A stretch of 34,282 nucleotides of DNA from Pseudomonadota bacterium. Lineage in GTDB: Bacteria > Pseudomonadota > Gammaproteobacteria > Arenicellales > UBA868. The translations under genes were made by a program, and so were the position numbers. This document shows, one piece after another, positions 7,875-15,419 of this stretch (positions are counted from its first letter, which is position 1; the number at the start of each line of letters is the position of its first letter). The notes under the pieces are model-generated. The model did not search any database and was not told where the DNA came from. It saw nothing but the letters and a program-made list of their open reading frames with translations. The DNA is taken from positions 1-34,282 of the forward strand of contig JABHUE010000122.1 in the NCBI GenBank assembly GCA_018672825.1, written 5' to 3'.

Positions 7875-7908
7875 GGAAGGCGGCATTAAATAAAAACCAA
7901 AGCCTTCC
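7875..7908 (+). other. Hairpin in the potF leader
   Basis: GGAAGGC (7875-7881) and GCCTTCC (7902-7908) are perfect complementary arms with a 20-base A-rich loop. It ends 24 bases before the potF ATG, just upstream of its CAGGAGGAG ribosome site. It could shape translation or mRNA stability. The rest of the 287-base gap from fbpC holds no gene I can see. Confidence 0.3.
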
Positions 7909-7932
7909 GTTAATCATCAGGAGGAGTTCTTA

Positions 7933-9042
7933 ATGAAAATTTCAAATGCCATAAAACTGGCGTTACCCCTAGCGATTGCAGGTGCTTTTGTTTCAGTGAG
8001 CGCGGAGGAACGTGTTCTGAATGTTACAAATTGGGCCGAGTACATGGCCGAAGATACGATCTCAAATTTTGAGGAAGAGACGGGAATCAAGGTCACCTTT
8101 GATCCTTATGATTCAGTAGAGACCATTGACTCCAAGTTACTGGCTGGAAGTACCGGCTACGATGTTGTCAGTCACTCAGGAAGCGCGATTGCTCGATTGA
8201 TTCCAGCCGGCATTCTCCAGTCTTTGGATAAGTCCCAACTGCCCAACATGAGCCATATGCGTGGCGATGTGATGAATCAGCTCTCCAGTAATTGGGATCC
8301 GGATAATAACTATGTGGTGCCCTTTATGTGGGGAACCCATGGCGTAACCTACAACGAAGAGTTGGTGAAGAGCGTGTATCCCGATGCGCCGATTGGCTCG
8401 ATGGATATGATTTTTGATCCGGTTCATATGGAGAAGCTCGCCGCGTGTGGCGTGGCATTCCTTGATTCGCCAACCGATGTAATTCCGATGGCTCTGGCCT
8501 ACCTTGGTTTGGATCCGAGCTCTACTGATCGGGCTGACTATAAAAAAGCCGAAGAAATGCTGCTCAAGGTTCGTCCATACATCAAAACGTTTGATAATTA
8601 CGCCTATCAGAAAATGCCTGAGCGTGAGTTTTGTGTTGCTGTTACTTGGGGCCCAGACGGACTGTTGGCGGTATCAGGCGCTGAAGAGGCGGATACGGGG
8701 GTGGAGTTGAAATTCTTCTCTCCGCCGGGCAAGGGCAAGGCAAACATTTGGGTTGATGGCTGGGTCATCCCAGCAGATGCTGAAAACGTTGAAGAGGCTC
8801 ATTTGTTTCTGGATTACATGATGCGTCCACAAGTGGGCGCTAACGACAGTAATTGGACTTGGTACGCTACCGCAAACCAGACGGCACTAGATGAAGGCTT
8901 GATTGACGAGGCCGTCACGTCCAGTATCGCGGCTTTTCCGCCGGCAGAATTAGTGGCTGAAATGTACCCGCTATCGGTTGTGCCACCCAAGATTGAGCGT
9001 GCGCGTACCCGCGCCTGGACTAACTTTAAGTCCGGAAACTGA
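7933..9042 (+). CDS. potF: Polyamine-type ABC transporter substrate-binding protein
   Basis: This 369-residue periplasmic protein is of the PotF/SpuD type. A signal peptide ends near VSVSA-E. The sequence aligns along its length, from memory, with E. coli PotF: NWAEYMAEDTISNFEEETGI, MWGTHGVTYN, CGVAFLD and the terminal RTRAW. Of the E. coli amine-binding residues, Trp37 and Tyr40 (here Trp34, Tyr37), Trp244/Asp247 (TWGPD) and Asp278 (WVDGW) are kept, while Ser38 becomes Ala and Asp39 becomes Glu. A cationic amine ligand is therefore likely, but not necessarily putrescine. A strong CAGGAGGAG ribosome site precedes the ATG, and potGHI follow. Confidence 0.9.
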   Translation: MKISNAIKLALPLAIAGAFVSVSAEERVLNVTNWAEYMAEDTISNFEEETGIKVTFDPYDSVETIDSKLLAGSTGYDVVSHSGSAIARLIPAGILQSLDKSQLPNMSHMRGDVMNQLSSNWDPDNNYVVPFMWGTHGVTYNEELVKSVYPDAPIGSMDMIFDPVHMEKLAACGVAFLDSPTDVIPMALAYLGLDPSSTDRADYKKAEEMLLKVRPYIKTFDNYAYQKMPEREFCVAVTWGPDGLLAVSGAEEADTGVELKFFSPPGKGKANIWVDGWVIPADAENVEEAHLFLDYMMRPQVGANDSNWTWYATANQTALDEGLIDEAVTSSIAAFPPAELVAEMYPLSVVPPKIERARTRAWTNFKSGN

Positions 9043-9048
9043 TACGTT

Positions 9049-9087
9049 GTCAGAGAGCTTCCCCTTGTTGCCGGGGAGCTCTCTGAC
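9049..9087 (+). terminator. Strong hairpin between potF and potG
   Basis: GTCAGAGAGCTTCCCC (9049-9064) pairs with GGGGAGCTCTCTGAC (9073-9087), a 15-bp stem with one bulged T and an 8-base loop. No T-run follows, so it is more likely an mRNA-stabilising or partial-termination element that keeps potF message above potGHI. Confidence 0.6.
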
Positions 9088-9124
9088 AGGTTTCATTCGC
9101 ATTCGTCAGGTCCTGTTTTAAGAC

Positions 9125-10267
9125 ATGTCCACGCAGGAGCGCGACGCTTTCCTCGATCGACCTTGGAAAGACTCCACGGCTGAACCGTTTATAAGGATTG
9201 AAGGCGTTACAAAACGCTTTGGCGCATTCACTGCGGTAGAAGCGGTCTCGCTAGATATCTATAAGGGCGAATTGTTCTCTTTGCTCGGGGGTTCTGGCTG
9301 CGGAAAGACCACTCTACTCAGAATGCTCGCGGGCTTTGAGGAGCCCACAGCGGGCCATATTTATATCGATGGTGTCGATATGGTCGATGTCCCGGCATAT
9401 GCGCGTCCAGTCAATATGATGTTTCAGTCTTATGCGTTATTTCCTCATATGTCAGTTGAGGATAACGTCGCCTATGGACTGAAACGTGATGGCGTCCCAA
9501 AAGCAGAGACCAGCCAGCGGGTTGCTGACATGCTCAGTATGGTCGAGCTTCTAGAGCTTCAGAAACGCAAACCTCACCAACTCTCCGGAGGTCAGCGCCA
9601 GCGAGTTGCGCTTGCTCGCGCTTTAGTAAAGCGGCCAAAACTTCTTCTCCTTGATGAGCCGCTAGCGGCTTTGGATAAACGTTTGCGCGAGCAAACTCAG
9701 TTCGAGCTTATGAACATTCAGGATCAACTGGGCGTTACTTTTATTGTTGTGACCCACGATCAAGAAGAAGCCATGACGTTGTCAACGCGAATCGCAGTAA
9801 TGGATCATGGTCAGATTATTCAGGTCGGCGAACCATCAGAAGTGTACGAACGGCCACAAACGAAGGATATCGCCAACTTTATTGGGACGATCAATATGTT
9901 TGATGGTGAGGTAATGTCGTCGAACGATTCATTTTTGCTTCGATGCCCAAAAATTTCAAAACCCCTCAAACTACCGTCCCAGACCGAGCTCAATATCGGT
10001 CAGCAAGTGACACTGGCGATACGACCTGAAAAAATCAAGATGACACTTGAGGATCCTCATGATCCTTCGCGGATTACTTTAAGAGGTGAGGTGCTTGAAT
10101 TTGCCTATATGGGAAATATCTCGATCTACCGGGTAAAGATTGAAGGGGAAGTGGTCCTTCAGATCACTATCCCGAATCTGGATCGTATGGCAGAGCGAAA
10201 AATTGAGTGGGATGACCAAGTGTTCATCAGCTGGCATCCAGACAATAGTTTAGTGCTCCGCGACTAA
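9125..10267 (+). CDS. potG: Polyamine-type ABC transporter ATP-binding protein
   Basis: This 380-residue ATPase of the PotA/PotG type energises amine import. Walker A is GGSGCGKTT at 55-63, the Q-loop lies in MMFQSYALFPH, the signature LSGGQ is at 153-157, Walker B LLLLDEP is at 173-179, and the switch is VTHDQEEA. The region after about residue 285 is a TOBE-like domain with IRPEKIKM. It begins with ATG at 9125 after the potF hairpin and is followed by potH after 14 bases. Confidence 0.93.
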   Translation: MSTQERDAFLDRPWKDSTAEPFIRIEGVTKRFGAFTAVEAVSLDIYKGELFSLLGGSGCGKTTLLRMLAGFEEPTAGHIYIDGVDMVDVPAYARPVNMMFQSYALFPHMSVEDNVAYGLKRDGVPKAETSQRVADMLSMVELLELQKRKPHQLSGGQRQRVALARALVKRPKLLLLDEPLAALDKRLREQTQFELMNIQDQLGVTFIVVTHDQEEAMTLSTRIAVMDHGQIIQVGEPSEVYERPQTKDIANFIGTINMFDGEVMSSNDSFLLRCPKISKPLKLPSQTELNIGQQVTLAIRPEKIKMTLEDPHDPSRITLRGEVLEFAYMGNISIYRVKIEGEVVLQITIPNLDRMAERKIEWDDQVFISWHPDNSLVLRD

Positions 10268-10281
10268 CCATCAGAAGTATC

Positions 10282-11262
10282 ATGATCAAACCGACCGATT
10301 CGGCTCTGACTGCCAGCAGACTGAACGAATCGACAAAGATGATATTTCATCGTCGATGGGTTCGCGTTGTTGACAACTTTTTTCAAAGCCGGTGGAAAGG
10401 CCTTAGTGTTGCAATTCCTTATGTTTGGCTGGTTATCTTCTTTCTGATCCCGTTTTTCATTGTTCTCAAGATCAGTTTCGCAGAATCCCTGATTGCGAGC
10501 CCGCCGTTTTCGTCCTTGTTCGAGTGGAGTGAGGACGCCGCTCTAAAGATGACGCTGATCTTCGATAATTTTGCTTATCTTTGGGAGGACGATCTTTATG
10601 TGAAGACCTACCTGAATTCGGTCAAGATTTCGACGATCTCCACCATTTTATGTCTGCTGATTGGTTACCCGATGGCGTACGCAATTGTGCGCGCGTCAGG
10701 GACAATGAAATACTTATTACTGTTGATGGTTATCTTGCCGTTTTGGACTTCTTTTCTGTTGCGCGTGTACGCGTGGATGGGAATTTTGGCCGATCAAGGT
10801 ACTTTGAACAGTTTCCTCATTTGGGCGGGCGTCATTGACCAGCCGATCAGGATGATGTATTCCGAATTCGCAGTTTATATTGGCATTGTCTACTCGTACT
10901 TACCGTTCATGATCTTGCCACTCTATGCGAATTTAGAAAAATTAGACCTTACGCTTCATGAGGCCGCGTCGGACCTTGGCGCTCATCCCATCACTGTTTT
11001 TTTTACAGTAACGTTGCCGTTGACCATTCCCGGCATCATTGCCGGTGGGTTACTGGTTTTTATTCCTGCCACCGGGGAATTTGTGATCCCTGACCTCCTT
11101 GGGGGCGGTAACGTTCTGATGATTGGTCGCGTCCTTTATGACGAGTTTAATTCCAATCATGACTGGCCTGTAGCAGCTGCTGTTGCGATTGCGCTCTTAA
11201 TTCTTCTGGTCATTCCCATGATGCTTTATCAGCATGCCCAGTCGAGACAAATCAATAACTGA
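10282..11262 (+). CDS. potH: Polyamine-type ABC transporter permease PotH
   Basis: This 326-residue inner-membrane permease has about six membrane segments. A long hydrophilic N-terminus is followed by a first segment at IPYVWLVIFFLIPFFIV. The EAA loop is HEAASDLGAHPITVFF followed by LPLTIPG. FIPATGEFVIPDLLGG is a family signature. It pairs with PotI to form the pore and is served by PotG and PotF. It ends one base before the potI ATG. Confidence 0.93.
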   Translation: MIKPTDSALTASRLNESTKMIFHRRWVRVVDNFFQSRWKGLSVAIPYVWLVIFFLIPFFIVLKISFAESLIASPPFSSLFEWSEDAALKMTLIFDNFAYLWEDDLYVKTYLNSVKISTISTILCLLIGYPMAYAIVRASGTMKYLLLLMVILPFWTSFLLRVYAWMGILADQGTLNSFLIWAGVIDQPIRMMYSEFAVYIGIVYSYLPFMILPLYANLEKLDLTLHEAASDLGAHPITVFFTVTLPLTIPGIIAGGLLVFIPATGEFVIPDLLGGGNVLMIGRVLYDEFNSNHDWPVAAAVAIALLILLVIPMMLYQHAQSRQINN

Positions 11263-11263
11263 T

Positions 11264-12100
11264 ATGCCAAAAAAGCGCTCAACATTCTTATTGTCTGTTC
11301 TGTGTTTTGGAATGGCTTTTTTGTATATCCCCATGTTTTTGTTGATTGTCTATTCGTTTAATTACTCTAAAATTGTTTCAGTTTGGGGCGGTCTGTCGAC
11401 GCGATGGTATATATCGCTATTTGAGAGTGAAGAAATCTGGTCCGCCTTAATGCTCAGTCTTAAGATTGCAATCGTGAATGCAACTTTCGCGACGCTGTTT
11501 GGGACGTTAGCGGGGCTCGCGTTGGCACGATTTCGCCATTTTCGGGGACGCACTTTGTTCACGGGCATGATCTCGGCCCCGTTAGTGATGCCGGAAGTGA
11601 TTACCGGTTTATCGCTTCTTTTGTTGTTTATCACGCTCGGTGATCTGATCGGATGGCCGGAAAAACGCGGCATCACGACGATAACCATAGCGCACATCAC
11701 ATTTTCATTGGCCTATGTCGCAGTGATCATTGAGTCCCGTTTGTCAGGGATAGGCGAGACACTGGAAGAAGCCGCCTTGGATTTAGGCGCCAAGCCCTTA
11801 CGGGTTATGATGGATATCACGTTGCCGCTGCTTGCGCCCGGTATGCTCGCAGGATGGTTGCTAGCGTTCACGCTTTCTCTTGATGATCTTGTTATTGCCA
11901 GTTTTGTTTCGGGTCCGGGCTCAAGCACATTACCGATGTTAATTTATTCGAGAGTCAAACTTGGGCTGAAGCCGGATATTAATGCACTGGCCACGATGAT
12001 AATTCTAGCGGTAGCAATGGGCGTTCTCATTGCAGGCTGGATCTTGATTCGGCAACAAAAGCAGCGTGAGCGTGACGCACAGTTGGCCGGGGCGAAGTAA
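11264..12100 (+). CDS. potI: Polyamine-type ABC transporter permease PotI
   Basis: This is the second permease subunit, 278 residues from the ATG at 11264. A longer frame starts at 11234 inside potH, but the MPKKR start directly after the potH stop is the natural one. About six membrane segments are seen. The EAA loop is EEAALDLGAKPLRVMM followed by LPLLAPG, then SLDDLVIASFVSGPG, all typical of PotI. It is the last gene of the importer and converges on the regulator-Rieske fusion gene with a 77-base gap and no clear terminator. Confidence 0.93.
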   Translation: MPKKRSTFLLSVLCFGMAFLYIPMFLLIVYSFNYSKIVSVWGGLSTRWYISLFESEEIWSALMLSLKIAIVNATFATLFGTLAGLALARFRHFRGRTLFTGMISAPLVMPEVITGLSLLLLFITLGDLIGWPEKRGITTITIAHITFSLAYVAVIIESRLSGIGETLEEAALDLGAKPLRVMMDITLPLLAPGMLAGWLLAFTLSLDDLVIASFVSGPGSSTLPMLIYSRVKLGLKPDINALATMIILAVAMGVLIAGWILIRQQKQRERDAQLAGAK

Positions 12101-12177
12101 CGGTAGACTGGTGAACTCAATAATTAACTAAACACAAAATCAGAGAAGCTGTTCAAGACTCAAAAATGTCCAGCGCC

Positions 12178-14040
12178 TTAATCTCTTGGTTGAGTCTGCA
12201 TCCGATGGTTTATGTTTTGAACGTCTCCGCTTTTGGGTTCATTTGCGAGCTGAGCAACAGGCAGTTCAGACTGGATTCGTTTGTGAAAACGTCGAACATT
12301 TTCCTCCTTTGATGAGAGCTTTGGTTTAGGGAAGGCGCTTGAATTCATACCCAGCTGCATCCATCGCATAAAAGAGGCGTCCTCTTTTTCAGTCAATTTA
12401 TTGATTCGGGCACTGAGGTAGCGAGCTACTTTCACTTCTCTTCGGTCGTCGGGTACGCCATAACTGGCACCAAGGTACCAGGTCGAATCGACAGTGTTGG
12501 GTAGCGTCATGTAGAACTCAATCGACTCAGGATACAGGCCGATCACCATGCTTGGAAAGATGTTGAAATAAAGCCACGCGCGCTGGTTGTGTTCAGGTAG
12601 ATGGTCGAATTGAGGTAGTAATTTTTGATACTGCCGCACGCTCCAGATTCGACCTGGATTGTCATTGATTTGACCCTGGGCGACCAGAACGCCCCCCATC
12701 TCCGAGTCCTCATAGGTTTTGCCATACAACTGCTGAAGTGCTGGATGCCCTGTGGGCACATGATAGCCCTCGTTATCAATATCGTGGATTATTTTCCAGT
12801 TGTATGGACGCGTTTCTTGATAGCGAGACCCAGCGATCGGTTCGATTTTTTCTAATTGATAAGGGGTCACCAGTTCTTTTATCGGCTCAAGACTGTCAGC
12901 AACGGAGTCGCCAGTGCCGCCAAACCGGATAAATAAAAAACCCATCCATATTTCGAGATCAAGCGGTACCAGTCCGTTCTGGCTTATGTCAAGGTTTTCG
13001 AATGTCTGTGCAGCGGGAACACTTAATAACTCGCCGTCCAAGCAATAAGTCCACCCGTGAAACGGACAGCTTAGTGTGCGTCCACAGGTGCCTCGCTCGC
13101 TATCTACTAACTTTGCGCCACGATGGCGACAAACATTATGAAACGCACGAATCTTGCCGTCTTGATTGCGAATAATAAGCGCCCGCTCGCCGACGGCGTC
13201 GAATGTGAGGTAGTTTTGGGGGTGCGGAATATCGCTGATGTGTCCGGCTAGCAGCCAATGTGTCTTGAATAGATGGTTTTGCTCGAGTTCCAAAAATTCT
13301 GTGCTGTAGTACGTCCAAGGCGCAAGTAAATCGCTCTGAGCATTATTCTGTGTATTCGTGGCGGAGTCGACAGGGTTTGGTGATCTGTCAGTATTACTGG
13401 CTTTGCCACAGCCGTCGTTAGTTTTAGATTCAGGAAAAACAGACGCGATAAAACTCTCGCAAAGATCGATTGCGGCACTGGAATCAAAATCATCCGGCTG
13501 AAAAAGCGCTTCTTCCCAATAACCATTGAGAAGACCCTCAAGCGCTCTCGCGATTGCAATCGGGTTTAGATCGGCTCGTGCATTTTTCTCAGTTAAGACT
13601 TTTACGGTTCCTTCCAGTGACTCCATAAACGCGGTATCTTTATCTTCGCAGATCAACATGTATTCAGTGCGCGCGCGACTTTCGCTGGTAAACGCATACC
13701 AGACTGCGATTTTTTCGGCGGTAAATATTTGTGGGTCAAAGCGGGCCCGGATTACATTCGATAAGATTTTTCGCGGAGTTCCAGTTAAGCTAAATGCACG
13801 ACCTATTACCCGCTCATATTCAGCGCTTAGGCTCTGAAGCGTCTCCAGTAGCAGTTGCTTTTTGCTGGAAAAATAAAAGTTCGCAATTCCAGTTGATAGG
13901 TCGGCGGTTTGAGTGACTCGTGAGATCGTTGTGTTGGATAGACCGTATGTACTGATGCAGTGGATAGTGGCTTCAATTAACTGCTGTTTTCGGTAATCTT
14001 TTGGGTGTTGAGCGCCCGGGCCTGGTTGAGAGTGATCCAT
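12178..14040 (-). CDS. BetI-like TetR regulator fused to Rieske oxygenase alpha subunit
   Basis: One continuous 620-residue frame joins two normally separate proteins. Residues 15-62 are a TetR helix-turn-helix (RKQQLIEATI, NTTISRVTQTADLSTGIANFYFSSKKQLL), and residues 63-202 continue as a BetI-like ligand domain (ARFDPQIFTAEKIAVWYAF). Residues 203-238 are a Ser/Asn/Asp-rich linker. Residues 239-595 are a full Rieske oxygenase: cluster ligands Cys304, His306, Cys325 and His328 (CRH, CPFH), then IDNEGYHVPTGH with mononuclear-iron ligands His427 and His432 and a probable third ligand Asp554. The bridging position, Asp in naphthalene dioxygenase, is Glu424, as reported for carnitine monooxygenase CntA. 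A quaternary-amine or betaine demethylase or hydroxylase is inferred. No reductase gene is nearby. It is divergent from the amine oxidase. Confidence 0.9.
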   Translation of the reverse strand: MDHSQPGPGAQHPKDYRKQQLIEATIHCISTYGLSNTTISRVTQTADLSTGIANFYFSSKKQLLLETLQSLSAEYERVIGRAFSLTGTPRKILSNVIRARFDPQIFTAEKIAVWYAFTSESRARTEYMLICEDKDTAFMESLEGTVKVLTEKNARADLNPIAIARALEGLLNGYWEEALFQPDDFDSSAAIDLCESFIASVFPESKTNDGCGKASNTDRSPNPVDSATNTQNNAQSDLLAPWTYYSTEFLELEQNHLFKTHWLLAGHISDIPHPQNYLTFDAVGERALIIRNQDGKIRAFHNVCRHRGAKLVDSERGTCGRTLSCPFHGWTYCLDGELLSVPAAQTFENLDISQNGLVPLDLEIWMGFLFIRFGGTGDSVADSLEPIKELVTPYQLEKIEPIAGSRYQETRPYNWKIIHDIDNEGYHVPTGHPALQQLYGKTYEDSEMGGVLVAQGQINDNPGRIWSVRQYQKLLPQFDHLPEHNQRAWLYFNIFPSMVIGLYPESIEFYMTLPNTVDSTWYLGASYGVPDDRREVKVARYLSARINKLTEKEDASFMRWMQLGMNSSAFPKPKLSSKEENVRRFHKRIQSELPVAQLANEPKSGDVQNINHRMQTQPRD

Positions 14041-14064
14041 GTTGTGTCTTTAGAAAGAAAGAGA

Positions 14065-14093
14065 TTGTTCAGATATTTGAACATATTTATAAT
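14065..14093 (+). promoter_or_regulatory. Predicted amine oxidase promoter
   Basis: A perfect -10 TATAAT lies at 14088-14093. Seventeen bases upstream is TTGTTC (14065-14070), a weak -35 matching TTGACA at its first three bases. The palindrome covers the -35 and most of the spacer, so a bound repressor would block polymerase. Confidence 0.5.
14066..14083. promoter_or_regulatory. Operator-like palindrome between fusion gene and amine oxidase
   Basis: TGTTCAGATATTTGAACA is an 18-bp palindrome with one mismatched pair, the usual size for a TetR-family operator. It sits in the 82-base divergent gap, 26 bases upstream of the fusion gene and directly before a TATAAT for the amine oxidase. It is the best candidate site for the fusion's own DNA-binding domain. 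A second, shorter symmetry GAATACCTATTC lies close by at 14099-14110. Confidence 0.65.
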
Positions 14094-14122
14094 ACATTGA
14101 ATACCTATTCGGTAAATTAATT

Positions 14123-15364
14123 GTGACTAAAACCAGTAATTACCCCCTTATTATTATCGGCGCGGGCGCGGCAGGCCTTGCGGCATCCGAGATGGCTACG
14201 CGACGAGGAGTTAAGCATCGTGTGCTCGAAGCCTCTCATCGAACCGGCGGGCGAGGACTAACAGAAATGCTGGCCGATCAATATCCTGTTGATCTGGGGT
14301 GTCACTGGCTCCACTCTGGAAGCATCAATCCATACACGCAATGGGCGACGAAATTGGGCTTCGACTATCCCATTTCGAAATGGGAATTCAGCATGTTTAT
14401 CGATGGGGCATGGTATTCCGATACAGACGCTGCTGCACCGTTTCGGTACATTGATGAGATAAATTGGCGGATGGAAGCAACTCGCAAGAAGGGCGGTGCG
14501 TGCTCCCAGTGGGACCTTGCAGACTCTGATCATCAATGGAATCAATTCTTCCAGTATTGGGTCAGCTTGATGTCGTCTGTTGATGCCGATCAAGTATCGA
14601 TCTTGGACATTTGCGAGTATCGAGATACTCATGAGGATTGGCCTGTAATGAAGGGCTATGGCGCTTTGATTGCGCAGCAGGGTGTAGATTGTCCGGTTGA
14701 TCTTAATTGTGTGGTAACGAAAATTAACTGGGGCGATCTTCCGATATCGATCGAAACTTCCCAAGGCGTTGTTACTGCTGATCGGTTGGTGATCACGACA
14801 TCGACTGGCGTTCTCAATGCGGGTGATATTGAATTCAATCCCAAATTACCCAGTTGGAAGATGGATGCGATCAATGCGCTTCCTTTGGGTAATTCAAATT
14901 ATACTTTTTGCACATTTGAACCTGACGCGATTGATCCTGATGCGCCAGATCACATTCTCTGGCAGCGAGATGATCAAACTTTTTGGGTGCGTCTACGTGA
15001 ATTTGGTTATCCCTACGCTTTCACATCAACTGGCGGACGGTTTGCGTGGTGGCTTGAAAAACAGGGACAGGATGCCAGTATTGAGCTTTTCAGTGATGTG
15101 ATGGTCGACATATTTGGGAGTCGGGTTCGTGACAAGTTAAGTAATTTTAAGGTGAGTGCCTGGGGGATGGACCCATGGATTCGAGGCGCCTATTCAGCAA
15201 CGCAACCTGGAAAGATAGGTATGCGGACAGAACTGGCGCGCAGCATTGATAACCGGCTTTTTTTCGCAGGTGAGGCGACATCGCCCGATTCTTTCAGTAC
15301 GGCTCATGGCGCCTATCAATCAGGGCATCGGGCCATCAATCAGGTGTGCGATTCCCTTTCCTAA
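14123..15364 (+). CDS. Flavin-containing amine oxidase family protein
   Basis: This 413-residue FAD enzyme is of the monoamine/polyamine oxidase superfamily. The dinucleotide fold is IIIGAGAAGLAA with Gly13, Gly15 and Gly18, then Glu36 for the ribose, then RTGGR at 40-44. The C-terminal flavin motif is FFAGEATSPDSFSTAHGAYQSG. No signal peptide is seen, so it is probably cytoplasmic. The usual active-site Lys after PLG (Lys305 in human MAO-A/B) appears to be Tyr in LPLGNSNYTF. The start is GTG 14123 with a poor ribosome site. Divergence from the BetI-like/Rieske gene across one operator suggests joint control, perhaps acting on an amine supplied by the Pot importer or the Rieske product (inference). 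Confidence 0.85.
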   Translation: MTKTSNYPLIIIGAGAAGLAASEMATRRGVKHRVLEASHRTGGRGLTEMLADQYPVDLGCHWLHSGSINPYTQWATKLGFDYPISKWEFSMFIDGAWYSDTDAAAPFRYIDEINWRMEATRKKGGACSQWDLADSDHQWNQFFQYWVSLMSSVDADQVSILDICEYRDTHEDWPVMKGYGALIAQQGVDCPVDLNCVVTKINWGDLPISIETSQGVVTADRLVITTSTGVLNAGDIEFNPKLPSWKMDAINALPLGNSNYTFCTFEPDAIDPDAPDHILWQRDDQTFWVRLREFGYPYAFTSTGGRFAWWLEKQGQDASIELFSDVMVDIFGSRVRDKLSNFKVSAWGMDPWIRGAYSATQPGKIGMRTELARSIDNRLFFAGEATSPDSFSTAHGAYQSGHRAINQVCDSLS

Positions 15365-15419
15365 ACGTTGTCATCACGAATGGCACGAGATTACCGTCGT
15401 TTGGCGGCGATTATCGATC

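Noticed and set aside
13330-13440. Possibility that the TetR-Rieske fusion is a frameshift or lost-stop artefact
   Set aside because: Both domains are in the same frame and joined by a linker of plausible composition, with no good start codon and ribosome site for a separate Rieske gene. Sequencing error cannot be fully excluded.
13526-13837. Plus-strand 103-codon frame within the fusion gene
   Set aside because: Antisense to the TetR domain, no motif; a shadow frame.
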